DNA of 64,000 bases, taken from NCBI GenBank assembly GCA_035772735.1, contig JASDFA010000003.1, positions 156,605,001 to 156,669,000 of the forward strand. Direction: 5' to 3'. This document shows, one piece after another, positions 36,620 through 49,080 of the stretch (position 1 is the first letter of the stretch; each line of letters begins with the position of its first letter). The stretch comes from Datura wrightii (lineage: Eukaryota; Streptophyta; Magnoliopsida; Solanales; Solanaceae). The position numbers and the translations under genes were made by a program. Under the pieces are notes generated by a model. It saw nothing but the letters and a program-made list of their open reading frames with translations. It ran no database searches and was not told the DNA's origin.

Positions 36620-37597
36620 GCTGGTAGAGAATAAGTGTGGATATCTGGCATCATATCTGCTTCGGCCTTCCACATATCTCCCTCCACCTGTTGATTTCTC
36701 CATAAGACCTTGATTGAAGCTACCTCCTTGTTTTTCAGCTTACGAACCTGACCATCGAGGATCTATACTGCGACCTCCTCATATGAAAGACTATCCTTTA
36801 TTTCTATACTGTCCAATGGCATATTTAAAGTTGGATCTTCGATGCACTTCTTCAAAAGTGACACATGAAATATAGGGTGCACAGATGCCAACTTTGAAGG
36901 TAACTCCAGCTCATAAGCTAGCTTACCAATTTGCCTCAGAATTCTATAGGGTCCCATATATCTCGAACTGAGCTTTTCCTTCTTTCCAAACCTCATCACC
37001 CCTTTCATGGGTGAAATTTTCAGATAGACCTAGTCATTCACAGCAAACTCCAATTCTCTTCTCCTCACATCAGCATAAGATTTCTGACGACTCTGAGCCG
37101 GTTTCAATCTTTCTCTGATGAGCTGTACCTTCTGCATAACTTCATGAACAGAGTTTGGCCCGATTATTGCACCTTCACCAACCTCAAACCATCCAATATG
37201 ATACCTGCGTCGTCTACCATACAATGCCTCAAACCGAGCCATCTGGATGCTGGAATGATAACTATTATTGTACACAAACTTGATAAAAGGCAAGTGGTCA
37301 TCCAACTACCCTTAAAATCGATCGCACATGCTCTCTAAATATCTTCTAGGGTCTGAATAGTCCGCTCAGCTTACCCATCTGTCTGCGGATGAAAAGTTGT
37401 GCTGAGCTTGACATGGGTGCCAAGTCCCTTCTGAAAAGACTTTCAGAAATGTAAGGTGAACTGGGTATCTCTATCTGAGATGATGGATAATGGCAGCCCA
37501 TGAAGCCTAACCAACTCCCGAATATAAAGTCTAGCATAGTCCTCAGCTGAATCCGTGGTTTTAACTGGGAGGAAATAAGCTGACTTAGTCATCCAGT
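36620..37597 (-). pseudogene. pol: Integrase C-terminal half and chromodomain tail of copy C
   Basis: Reading leftward there are pieces of the integrase core (FVYNNSYHSSIQ, FEALYGRR) at 37305-37030 and of the C-terminal domain (MRFGKKEKLSSRYMGPYRI, VHPIFHVSLLKK) at 37008-36763, followed by the degraded tail. Frame changes and stops occur between them. The gene is interrupted at 37598-37602 by element 2 and resumes at 47994. Confidence 0.85.
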
Positions 37598-37602
37598 CCA
37601 CC
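37598..37602. repeat. Target duplication CCACC, left of element 2
   Basis: CCACC is repeated at 47989-47993 directly after the 3' LTR. Together they mark a simple integrase-mediated insertion. Confidence 0.95.
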
Positions 37603-40164
37603 TATTATACCCCGTAGAATTCCCGACACTTAGATGACCTATTCGCACATCGGTTAAGAATATTAGAAGGCCATACGTGCTAGAGAAAGGCCGGGAAAAA
37701 GATCGGATGAGAAACCGTCGAACCATCGCGGGAGGAGCCGAGGCAGAGCCCCTCCGCGATGGCAGCGTGTCACGGAGGTGAGGCCTCCGCGATGGCTCCG
37801 TGACACATTGCCCAAGTTCAAGCCCAAGTATATAAAGCCCCCACTTTGGTTTAAAATTATTTTACACTTGAAAATTTCCAGAAAAGCGCAGTAAACAGAG
37901 GAAGACAAAGGAAAATTAAATATTTTCGTCCGATTACGCTGCCAAATGCTGCCCAAACTCAAATTAATCCTAGATACCAAAGTATTTAGCAGCAGAGAGC
38001 ATTTCTACCGATTTAGTTTCGTGAAATACGGCCGACGAATCGGCGAGCCACCGAACTAAGGTAAGTAGAATTGCTCTAAATTTATGTCTATGTGTTCCTA
38101 GCTGAGAGGTGAATACTTCTCCCTTTTGGGCCGCTAAAAAATAGCGAGTTTTCGACCGTCTTTCGATAAGCCTAAGTTTAGGCTATAAACTATATCGAAA
38201 GTAATGTTGCTCTTTACAATAAAGCTGTATTTAGTATTGACTGACGTATTTATGAATGCAGTTGGGAGAAAATAGTTGAAGTACTGGCCGAGCCTCGTCC
38301 GACGGACGAATAGTCAAAGATAAGGTATGTAAAGTTAGTTTCCTCGGCAAGTCGAGTAACATTGAGACAGTATAGTAATTTACAGACCAGTAGAATGCTC
38401 AGAAGTCGAGTATGGTATTATTATGAATATTGGTACAATGTAAGAAGCTTTGGGTTGTAACATGTACGAGACTTATCAGTATGATATAGATTCGGACGTA
38501 AGTGATTAAGATCGCCCAGTATATTCAGTATGTGATGTAATATGCCATGTTAAGATATTGTTGTGTTCAGCTGAAACCCCGCGAAGTAGTACAGTATCCG
38601 TAAAGCATTCCAGACATAGAATAGTAACTAAATAAAGTTTAGAAAGCATGTTAGAAATAGGAAATCATGTTACTACAGCAACTCAGTAAACAGCATAGCT
38701 TTCAGCAGAAACACCCTCTTGTATAGCATTGCTCCAGTACAGTTTGACAGGAGACTATATTCGTATTTATATCTACCTGCCTCAGCACGTATCAGACACT
38801 TATAGATTACTATTATTAGCTCAGCAGGTATATATACGATACCTTACCCCTGCTAGCCTTAGCTTGTGAGATATACAGACAGCATGACTAGTTGAGACCG
38901 TTGTATTGATTGGGGTTGGATTACCTAGCATCCATGACCGCCCAGGGTTAATAGCTGTATCGACTCGTCTGCCAGAGGATGAGGATACGTCACTCTATGG
39001 AGTGATATGCCGTCCCACAAGGGGACGAAGATGGGATGCCAGTTTCCCCATATTGTGCCTTGGTCGGCCCTTATACACCCCCGTCGAGCGGGTACGCCCG
39101 GGGTGTTGATTTTGGAGTCCTTCGGACTCAGGTACAGTTATAGTCAGGGGCTCAGCGAGCCCAAGTGCAAACCCAGGGACCGGCAGGATGCTTACAACCA
39201 CTATAGGAGATGGGATGACCGGGGTAGGGGTGTAGATTTTGTGTTGGATGCACCTCCCGGCTTATGGGGGCCGGGTAAGGTTTGTGTGTGCCATGTTATG
39301 TTATGTATGTTATGCTATGTTACATTAGACATGAATAGATTAGTAGTAGAATGATACGTCTCCAGTTATGACACCTACTCCTCCCAGTATGATTGAGAAC
39401 AGGTACGACTTACATCATCAGACAGATAATCTAGTTCTTCCTATTTCAGTTTCGTCAGTTATGTTGTTGATTTCAGATATATTTTTCAGTTATTGCTTTG
39501 CATACTCAGTACCAGCGGTACTGATGCCCGGTGGGGCGCTGCATTACTTGCCTGCAGGTACTCATAGACGAGCAGGCGATTCTACGTGACTCCCTGTCAG
39601 CGGTCGAGTATTCAGCTCCAGTCATCCGGAGGCTGAATTCCAGAGGTGTAGTTCAGTTCCTTTTGTTGTATATTATAGGTAAGTCGGGGCCCTATCCCGA
39701 TCAGTTCTATTGCTATTCCTAGAGGCTTGCAGTCTGTATATATTCCCTGTGGTCAGATGAGCCGGTCGTGTGAGGCCGTGCAGTTGTATAGCTGTTAGTA
39801 TCCCTTCTTTCTATTATGATGGTCGTGTGGGGCCATAGTTTGCCAATAGTGGTGACCTTGCCGGTCACGTAGCTTTTCAGTACGTTATGATTGAGTTATA
39901 AATAACTAGACAGCATGGTGGCCTCGTCGGCCTGCATAGGCTTCCCTGAATTACTATGTTTCTGGTCAGTTGTTAGTACAGGTACAGAAGGCTATAGGCC
40001 AATGGGCCGGGGGCTGTATTTACAGCCGTTATATAGCCCTTTGTTTCCAGAAATGTGAGTTAGAGCCAGCCAGGCGCCAGATGCGCCCAGGCTTAATAGT
40101 CCAGCAGGTCAGGTCCTAGTAGGGCACCAGGTGCCAGTCATACCCCCCAAGGCGGGGTGTGACA
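37603..40164 (+). repeat. 5' LTR of element 2
   Basis: It runs from TATTATACCCC to GGCGGGGTGTGACA and matches 45426-47988. Open frames at 38906-39109 and 39007-39354 recur in the other LTR but have no recognisable features. Confidence 0.95.
37766..37836 (+). promoter_or_regulatory. Promoter module and TATA box, 5' LTR of element 2
   Basis: The 45-bp module at 37766-37810 (CGTGTCACGGAGG to GACACATTG) is followed by TATATAAA at 37829-37836. Confidence 0.6.
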
Positions 40165-40168
40165 AACT

Positions 40169-40180
40169 TGGTATCAGAGC
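40169..40180 (+). other. Primer binding site of element 2, tRNA-iMet
   Basis: TGGTATCAGAGC follows the LTR end after the four bases AACT. Confidence 0.93.
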
Positions 40181-40377
40181 AAGTCGTATCCCAGGGAGTC
40201 TGCAAGCCGTGCTAAGTAGAGTCCTGTCCATGGATGTGTTGTGCACCACATACTATGGGTAGGAGGCTGCAAGGCATGATAGGATGGTTGTCTTTTTTTC
40301 TGATTCAGTCGTGCTATAGAGCGGTGCAGTATAGGGTTGAGTCTCTAAGAGCTTACCATATTCTCTGGTTACAGATA

Positions 40378-41760
40378 ATGTCAGACCAGCAACCTCCTAC
40401 CACAGGTCGGAGCTTAGACATCGCAGCAGGGGAGGGCACCAGCAGGATGCCTCCCCCTCATTTGGAGACAGCCCGATCAGAGGGCCCTACAGAGGCTTCA
40501 TCCCAGCCTCCTCAGCAGTCTCCACCACGCCAGGAGCCATTTGGGGCGACAGTACCTTCAGCAGTACCTATACCGACACCTTCCGACCCGGAGGTTAGGA
40601 GTGTTGTAGTTATGTTAGCACAGATGATGGCTGCTCAGCATCAGCAAATGCCATCCACAGTTGCAGAATCATCAAGAGGGCCCGGTAGTTCGAGGATCCG
40701 AGAGTTCTTAGCCCTGAATCCTCCATAGTTCACAGGCACGGACCGAACAGAGGACCCCCAAGATTTTCTGGATCAGATGCAGAGAATCTTCAGGGTTATG
40801 CATGCTACGCCTACTGAGTCAGTTGAATTGGCCGCATTCCGGTTACGAGATATTGCGGTGTTATGGTATGAAAGCTGGGAGAGGTCCCGAGGGAGAGATG
40901 TTCCCCCTCCCACCTGGTCCAGCTTTTCAGGAGCCCTTCTGGATCACTATTTGCCGCGGGAGATCCGACAGGCCCGGGTAGACCAGTTCCTACATCTAGA
41001 GCAGGGGGCCATGAGTGTTCGGGAATATTCCTTGCGGTTTGACTCTTTGGATCGATATGCACCGGCCTTCGTGGATACCATGGCATCCAGAGTGCACCAT
41101 TTTATTATGGGGTTGAACCTAGAATATGTCGAGACTTGTATCACGGCCACACTGCGAGAGGACATGGATATTTCCCGAATTCAGGCATTTGCCCAGAATA
41201 TTGAGGGCATCAGACAGCGACATCGGGAAATCAGAAGGGTTAATCAGGAACAGCGTCGCCGGGATAGGCCAGCTGAGTTACAGAGAGAGGCCCGGGGAGG
41301 ACCCAGGCCACGATTGTCAGACAGGCCGCCCAGGCCCCCGCCTCCGCCACAGTCACAGGGAGGTAGATTCAGCCACAGGGGGCAGTCAGAGGCTGGTAGA
41401 GGCTCGCAGACGGCAGACTCACCATTACAGAGGAGGGCGGAGCAGAGTAGGTATACCCTACCACTTTGCCCTATATGCAGTCGACGCCATTCTGGAGCAT
41501 GCAGGTATGGTTCCACCCCATGCTATATTTGTGGCCAAGAAGGCCATTTGATGAGAGATTGCCCAGCCAGAGGTCGAGAGGACCGGGATAGACAGGATAG
41601 GGCATCAGCAGGATCGCGAGTTACAGCATCCCCGACTGGGCGCAGGCCCTCAGTTTCAGCAGGCAGGGGTCGGGGCAGATCAGGGGCCTCCAGTACAGGT
41701 GCAGGCCCAAGCCGCACATATGCCTTACCAGGGAGGCAAGATTCAGAAGCATCGCCTGAT
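40378..41760 (+). pseudogene. gag: gag of element 2 with one stop
   Basis: The start at 40378 (MSDQQPPTTG) is chosen because it matches the gag start of element 1; an upstream ATG at 40234 lies in the leader. The gag domain follows (YESWERSRGR, DHYLPREIRQAR). A proline-rich linker leads to a CCHC knuckle, CYICGQEGHLMRDCP, at 41521-41565. TAG at 40726-40728 stands where element 1 has Gln. Otherwise frame 1 is open to 42657, across gag, protease and the first half of RT. Confidence 0.92.
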
Positions 41761-44700
41761 GTTGTGACAGGTATGTTAACTATCTGCTCACACCCTGCTT
41801 ATGTGCTAATTGATCCAGGGTCTACTTTGTCCTATATTACTCCATTTGTGGCACGAAAGTTTAGTATTGTACCAGAATCATTACAGCAGCCCTTCTTAGT
41901 ATCTACGCCCGTCGGTGACTCTATCACAGCTAGCCGAATCTACCGCGGGTGTACAGTAGAGATTGTTGACCGTCAGACCACAGTAGACCTGGTCGAGTTG
42001 GAAATGATAGACTTCGATGCCATAATGGGTATGGACTGGTTAGTGCCATGCTTTGCCAATGTTGAATGTTGGACCAAGATGGTCCGATTCCACTTCCCGG
42101 GGGAGGCGGTACGGGAGTGGAAGGGCAGCACCGTGACGCCAAAAGGTAGGTTTATTTCCTACCTTCAGGCGAGAAAATTGATATATAAGGGGTGTATTTA
42201 CCATCTTATCAAAGTTCAGGATGTCCAAGCAGAATCTCCGACACTCCAGTCTGTCCCAGTGGTAAATGAATTCCGAGATGTATTTCCTGATGAGTTACCT
42301 GGTATTCCCCCAAAAAGGGAAATAGACTTCGCTATCGACTTGCTACCAGGCACTCAGCCAATATCAATACCTCCTTATCGTATGGCTCCTGCAGAACTCA
42401 GAGAATTAAAGGAGCAGTTGAAAGACTTGTTAGATAAAGGTTTTATCAGACCGAGTACTTCCCCGTGGGGTGCGCCAATCTTGTTTGTGAGAAAGAAAGA
42501 TGGCTCACTCCGAATGTGCATAGATTATCGGCAGCTAAACAAAGTTACAGTAAAGAACAAGTATCCGCTTCCCAGAATTGATGACTTATTTGATCAGTTG
42601 CAGGGAGCCAGATACTTTTCTAAGATTGACTTGCGGTCCGGATATCACCAGGCCTGAGTACGTGAGAGAGATATTCCTAAGACAGCGTTTAGGACCCGAA
42701 ATGGACATTTTGAATTTCTAGTTATGTCCTTCGGGTTAACGAACGCCCCAACAGTCTTTATGGACCTGATGAACAGTATTTTCAGACCTTTCCTGGACTT
42801 GTTCGTGATAGTATTTATTGATGATATTCTGGTGTGTTCTTGCTCTGAAGCAGATCACCGGACTCATGCAGACAGTGCTCCAGATTCTCAGGGACCGCCA
42901 GTTGTACGCTAAATTTTCGAAGTGTGAATTCTGGCTTAACTCAATGGCCTTTTTAGGGCATATCGTCTTAGACGCTGGTATACAGGTAGACAAGCAGAAG
43001 ATAGAAGTAGTTAAGTCATGGCCTAGGCCTACCACCCCGACTGAAGTTCGTAGCTTTCTAGGGTTGGTAGGATATTATCGGAGGTTCGTTGAGGGATTCT
43101 CAACCATTGAAGCACCTTTAACTAAATTGACATAGAAAGCAGCAAAGTTTCAGTGGACGGAGGCATGCGAGCAGAGTTTCCAGGAACTAAAAGACAGATT
43201 AACCTCTGCCCCAGTATTAGTACTGCCGGAAGGCACAGAAGGGTATTCAGTTTATTGTGACGCGTCAGGTGTCGGGTTGGGTTGTGTGTTGATGCAGCAT
43301 GGTAGAGTAATTGCATATGCTTCTAGACAGCTGAAGAAGCACGAAAAGAATTACCCCACCCATGACCTGGAATTGGCCGCAGTAATTCATGCCTTGAAAA
43401 TGTGGAGGCATTACCTGTACGGCGTCCATGTTGATATTTACACAGATCATAAGAGCTTACAGTACATTTTCACTCAGAGGGAGTTGAATCTGCGGCAACG
43501 CCGCTGGTTGGAGCTGTTAAAAGATTATGATGTGAATATTCTATACCAACCCGGAAAAGCTAATGTTGTAGCAGATGCCCTGAGCCGTAAGTCAATGGGG
43601 AATTTGGCGTATTTGCGACCTGAGAAACAGAAATTAGCTAAAGAAATTCATCAGTTAGCTGATCTAGCCGTTCGAGTAATGGAAACAGAAAATAATGGGG
43701 CAGTAATTCAGAATTCTGCAGTATCATCGTTAGTTACAGAGGTGAAAGAACGACAGTATGAGGATCCCGATTTAGTCTAGCTCAGAGAGAGAGTTCAGAA
43801 GGGTAAGGAGCCAGATTTTTAGATAACTGAGAACGATGTGCTACGTTGTAAGGGCCGCCTTTGTGTCCCGAATGTCTCAGGACTTCGTGGGCAGATCATG
43901 CATGAGGTACACTACGCTCGATATTCCCTTCACCCAGGGGCGACGAAAATGTACCACGACATCAGAGACATCTACTGGTGGCCAGGTATGAAAACTGAGA
44001 TAACTGAATTTGTGTCTAGATGTGCTAATTGTCAACAGGTGAAAGCAGAGCACCAGAAACCGGGTGGTTTGACTCAAGAGATAATGATACCTATATGGAA
44101 ATGGGAAGTAACAAACATGGATTTTGTAACAGGGTTACCCCGTACTAGACGCAGAAATGATTCCATTTGGGTAATAGTTGAAAGGCTGACAAAATCAGCT
44201 CATTTCCTGCCAGTAAGGGCTACCTTCTCAGCTGAGGATTATGCCGAGTTATATATCAGAGAAATAGTTAGATTGCATGGAGTGCCGGTATCTATTATTT
44301 CAGATAGGGGAGCATAGTTTACAGCTAGATTCTGGCAGTCGTTCCAGAAAGGTTTGGGGACGCAGATTAATTTGAGCACAACATTCCATCCTCAGACGGA
44401 CGGGCAGGCTGAACGCACGATTCAGACGCTCGAAGATATGCTACGAGCGTGTGTGTTAGATTTTGGGGGTAGCTGGGATGAACATCTATCGTTAATCGAA
44501 TTTGCTTATAATAACAGCTACCATTCAGCTATTCAGATGGCGCCTTTCGAGGCATTGTACGGGCGAAAATATAGATCGCCGGTGGGCTGGTTTGAAATAG
44601 GAGAATCAGCATTAGTTGGCCCAGACATTGTTCGGCAGTCCGAGGAAAAGATAAAGCTTATCCGAGAACGTTTACTGACCGCTCAGAGCCGCCAGAAGTC

Positions 44701-45160
44701 TTACGCAGATAGGCGGCGCAGAAATCTAGAATTTTCGGTAAACGACTGGGTATATCTGAAAGTGTCCCCGATGAAAGGGGTAATGAGGTTTGGCAAGAAA
44801 GGCAAGCTTAGCCCAAGATTCATTGGGCCATACCAGATTCGGCAAAGAATAGGCCGAGTTGCATACGAGTTGAACTTGCCTCTAGAATTAGCATCTGTTC
44901 ACCCAGTATTCCATGTTTCTATGTTAAGGAAGTTCGTAGGGCACCCTTCTACAGTAGTTCCAGTTCAGGATGTTCAGGTCACAGAGGAGTTAGCCTATGA
45001 AGAGGTTCCCGTAGCTATCTTAGACAGACAGATTCACAGGCTGAGAACTAAAGATGTTGCATCTGTCAAAGTATTATGGCGTAACAGAAATCTGGAGGAA
45101 ATCACGTGGGAGGCTGAAGAAGATATGAAAATCAGATACCCTCACCTATTTCAGGCCTAA
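41761..45160 (+). pseudogene. pol: pol of element 2, five stops and one frameshift
   Basis: Protease Asp is at 41812 (DPGST) and RT FIDD at 42814-42825. RNase H starts near 43256. Integrase catalytic Asp is at 44120, Asp at 44303 and Glu at 44411 (D-x60-D-x35-E), and the zinc finger His missing in element 1 is present. The tail ends WEAEEDMKIRYPHLFQA, chromodomain-like. Breaks are TGA 42655-42657, a one-base deletion at about 42866-42878 (frame 1 to frame 2), and TAG at 43133, 43778, 43820 and 44315. The four TAGs align with CAG or Gln positions of element 1, consistent with C-to-T decay. Confidence 0.93.
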
Positions 45161-45392
45161 TCAGGCGACAGGTATGTCCGTATTATTATTTATGCTGTAC
45201 CTTATGGTTGTATGTTGCAAATGATAAAGAAGAAGTGATATTTAGTTGTTCAGTGAATCTTAGAATATTGTGTGCAGTGCCTGTGTTGGATTTTTCTGCA
45301 TTTCAGGTTTTTGCGATAGTCCATATTACAGGGGAAACTCTACCGAAATTTTTCTAGGAATTAAAGTAAGTAGTCCTCTAGATGACAGTATA

Positions 45393-45425
45393 CATTCGAG
45401 GACGAATGTTCTTAAGGGGGGAGAA
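45393..45425 (+). other. Inverted repeat and polypurine tract of element 2
   Basis: CATTCGAGGACGAATG at 45393-45408 is followed by the tract AAGGGGGGAGAA, which touches the 3' LTR at 45426. Confidence 0.85.
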
Positions 45426-47988
45426 TGTTATACCCCGTAGAATTCCCGGCACTTAGATGACCTATTCGCACGTCGGTTAAGAATATTAGAAGGCCATACG
45501 TGCTAGAGAAAGGCCGGGAAAAAGATCGGACGAGAAATCCGTCGAACCATCCGGGAGGAGCCGAGGCAGAGCCCCTCCGTGATGGCAGCGTGTCACGGAG
45601 GTGAGGCCTCCGCGATGGCTCCGTGACACGTTGCCTAAGTTCAGGCCCAAGTATATAAAGCCCCCACTTCGGTTTAAAATCATTTTACACTTGAAAATTT
45701 CCAGAAAAGCGCAGTAAACAGAGGAAGACGAAGGAAAATTAAATATTTTCGTCCGATTACGCTGCCAAACGCTGCCCAAACTCAAATTAATCCTAGATAC
45801 CAAAGTATTTAGCAGCAGAGAGCATTTCTACGGATTTAGTTTCGTGAAATACGGCCGACGAATCGGCGAGCCACCGAACTAAGGTAAGTAGAATTGCTCT
45901 AAATTTATGTCTATGTGTTCCTAGCTGAGAGGTGAATACTTCTCCCTTTTGGGCCGCTGAAAAATAGCGAGTTTTCCACCGTCTTTCGATAAGCCTAAGT
46001 TTAGGCTATAAACTATATCGAAAGTAACGTTGCTCTTTACAATAAAGCTATATTTAGTATTGATTGACGTATTTATGAATGCAGTTGGGAGAAAATAGTT
46101 GAAGTACTGGCCGAACCTCGTCCGACGGACGAATAGTCAAAGATAAGGTATGTAAAGTTAGTTTCCTCGGCAAGTCGAGTAACATTGAGACAGTATAGTA
46201 ATTTACAGACCAGTAGAATGTTCAGAAGTCGAGTATGGTATTATTATGAATATTGGTACAATGTAAGAAGCTTTGGGTTGTAACATGTACGAGACTTATC
46301 AGTATGATATAGATTCGGACGTAAGTGATTAAGATTGCCCAGTATATTCAATATGTGATGTAATATGCCATGTTAAGATATTGTTGTGTTCAGCTGAAAC
46401 CCCGTGAAGTAGTACAGTATCCGTAAAGCATTCCAGACATAGAATAGTAACTAAATAAAGTTTTAGAAAGCATGTTAGAAATAGGAAATCATGTTACTAC
46501 AGCAACTCAGTAAACAGCATAGCTTTCAGCAGAAACACCCTCTTGTATAGCATTGCTCCAGTACAGTTTGACAGGAGACTATATTCGTATTTATATCTAC
46601 CTGCCTCAGCACGTATCAGACACTTATAGATTACTATTATTAGCTCATCAGGTATATATACGATACCTTACCCCTGCTAGCCTTAGCTTGTGAGATATAC
46701 AGACAGCATGACTAGTTGAGACCGTTGTATTGATTGGGGTTGGATTACCTAGCATCCATGACCGCCCAGGGTTAATAGCTGTATCGACTCGTCCACCAGA
46801 GGATGAGGATACGTCACTCTACGGAGTGATATGCCGTCCCGCAAGGGGACGAAGATGGGATGCCAGTTTCCCCATATTGTGCCTTGGTCGGCCCTTATAC
46901 ACCCCCGTCGAGCGGGTACGCCCGGGGTGTTGATTTTGGAGTCCTTCGGACTCAGGTACAGTTATAGTCAGGGGCTCAGCGAGCCCAAGTGCATACCCAG
47001 GGACTGGCAGGATGCTTACAGCCACTATAGGAGATGGGATGACCGGGGTAGGGGTGTAGATTCTGTGTTGGATGCACCTCCCGGCTTATGGGGGTCGGGT
47101 AAGGTTTGTGTGTGCCATGTTATGTTATGTATGTTATGCTATGTTACATTAGACATGAATAGATTAGTAGTAGAATGATACGTCTCCAGATATGACACCT
47201 ACTCCTCCCAGTATGATTGAGAACAGGTACGACTTACATCATCAGACAGATAATCTAGTTCTTCCTATTTCAGTTTCGTCAGTTATGTTGTTGATTTCAG
47301 ATATCTTTTTCAGTTATTGCTTTGCATACTCAGTACCAGCGGTACTGACGCTCGGTGGGGCGCTGCATTACTTGCCTGCAGGTACTCATAGACGAGTAGG
47401 CGATTCTACGTGACTCCCTGTCAGCGGTCGAGTATTCAGCTCCAGTCATCCGGAGGCTGAATTCCAGAGGTGTAGTTCAGTTCCTTTTGTTGTATATTAT
47501 GGGTAGGTCAGGGCCCTGTCCCGATCAGTTCTATTGCTATTCCTAGAGGCTTGCAGTCTGTATATATTCCCTGTGATCAGATGAGCCGGTCGTGTGAGGC
47601 CGTGCAGTTGTATAGCTGTTAGTATCCCTTCTTTCTATTATGATGGTCGTGTGGGGCCATAGTTTGCCAGTAGTGGTGACCTTGCCGGTCACGTAGCTTT
47701 TCAGTACGTTATGATTGAGTTATAAATAACTAGACAGCATGGTGGCCTCGTCGGCCCGCATAGGCTTCCCTGAATTACTATGTTTCTGATCAGCTGTTAG
47801 TACAGGTACAGAAGGCTATAGGCCAATGGGCCGGGGGCTTTATTTACAGCCGTTATATAGACCTTTGTTTCCAGAAATGTGAGTTAGAGCCAGCCAGGCG
47901 CCAGATGCGCCCAGGCTTAATAGTCCAGCAGGTCAGGTCCTAGTAGGGCACCAGGTGCCAGTCATACCCCCCAAGGCGGGGTGTGACA
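45426..47988 (+). repeat. 3' LTR of element 2, 2563 bp
   Basis: It begins TGTTATACCCC and ends GGCGGGGTGTGACA. The promoter module is at 45589-45633 and TATATAAA at 45652-45659. Confidence 0.95.
45589..45659 (+). promoter_or_regulatory. Promoter module and TATA box, 3' LTR of element 2
   Basis: The module begins CGTGTCACGGAGG and ends CCGTGACACGTTG, then TATATAAA after 18 bases. It matches the 5' LTR copy with small changes. Confidence 0.6.
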
Positions 47989-47993
47989 CCACC
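47989..47993. repeat. Target duplication CCACC, right of element 2
   Basis: It is identical to 37598-37602. Integrase sequence of copy C resumes after it. Confidence 0.95.
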
Positions 47994-49080
47994 ACTACCC
48001 AGATGAAATCGTGTTGCTGACGAGTTCGAGGTAGACCTGTAATAAAGTCCATATTTATTTCTTCCCACTTCCATATGGTTATGCTAATATCTTGGATCAT
48101 ACCTCCCGATTTTTGATCCTCTACCTTGACAGAGTCTTGAAAGTTGTTTTTGGTATGTCACACTCCCTGACTCTTAGTTGATGATACCCCGACTTGAGAT
48201 CTATTTTGGACAAGCAGCTGGCCCCCTGAAGTTGGCCGAATAGGTCATCAATTATGGGTAGGGTATATCTGTTCTTGACTGTGAACTTGTTCAACTGACG
48301 GTAGTCGATGCACATTCTGAGAGTACCATCTTTCTTTCGCACGAATAGCACCGGAGCACCCTAGGAAGAGATGCTGGGTCTGATAAAACCCTAATCAAGG
48401 AAATCTTTTAGCTGCTCCTTTAACTCCTTAAGTTTCGTTGGAGCCATTCTATAAGGAGGGATGGAGATGAGGTGAGTATTTGGAATAAGGCCTATGCTGG
48501 AGTCAATTTCCTGCTCAGGAGGAACTCCGGGAAGATCTTCGTGGAATACATCTCCAAACTCACTGACGATAGGAACTAACTGGATAGTTGGGGTCTCAGA
48601 GTCGGAATCCTTGACCCGAAATAGATGATAAATACATCCCTTAGAAATAAGCTTCTTGTCCTTAAGGTAGGAAATAAACCTACCCTTTGGCGCTGAACTA
48701 TTGCCCGACCATTCTAGAGCAGGTTCATTGGGGAACTGAAACCTGACGACCCTAGTTCTGTAGTTAACTCAGGCATAGCCGGAGTATAGACAATCCATGC
48801 CAAGAATGAGGTTGAAATTGACCATGTCTAACTCTACAAGGTTGCTGGAATAAGTTTATTGAAGACTAAGATTGGACAGTTTCTATACACCCGACTGGCT
48901 CTAACTGACTTGCCAACTAGGGTGGAAACTAAGAAAGGTTCTGGTAATACTTCTGGGCTGATATTGAACTGAAACTCTATGTAGGGAGTCACGAATGATA
49001 GTATGGCCCCCGGATCAAGTAGGGTATATACATCTAGGTGGAAAAGATGTAACATACCCATGACTACATCTGGTGCATTC
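47994..49080 (-). pseudogene. pol: Protease, RT and integrase N-half of copy C, fused by deletion
   Basis: Reading leftward, the protease has LDPGAILSFVTP near 49020. RT continues at 48351-48140 (RKKDGTLRMCIDYRQLNK, KIDLKSGYHQL, KTTFKT). Near 48135 the sequence jumps from RT to integrase (VKVEDQKSGG, then MDFITGLPRTR in the minus strand). The RT palm with FIDD, all of RNase H and the integrase zinc finger are absent: about 1.4 kb compared with element 2. Stops also occur. Confidence 0.82.

Larger units (their letters stand above)
37603..47988 (+). mobile_element. Element 2: complete chromovirus, 10,386 bp
   Basis: Same family as element 1 and complete in structure, with LTRs of 2562 and 2563 bp, primer site, gag-pol and polypurine tract. 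The LTRs differ at about 52 places by my count (about 2%), most of them transitions, so it is younger than element 1. The 5' LTR starts TATTATACC instead of TGTTATACC, a G-to-A change in the terminal dinucleotide. Six nonsense codons and a one-base deletion disable its own proteins. Confidence 0.95.

Noticed and set aside
38906..39354. Open frames of 67 and 115 codons in the LTR of element 2, repeated in the other LTR at 46730-47178
   Set aside because: They are duplicated only because LTRs are duplicated. The product has no domain, and the frame overlaps another open frame on the opposite strand.
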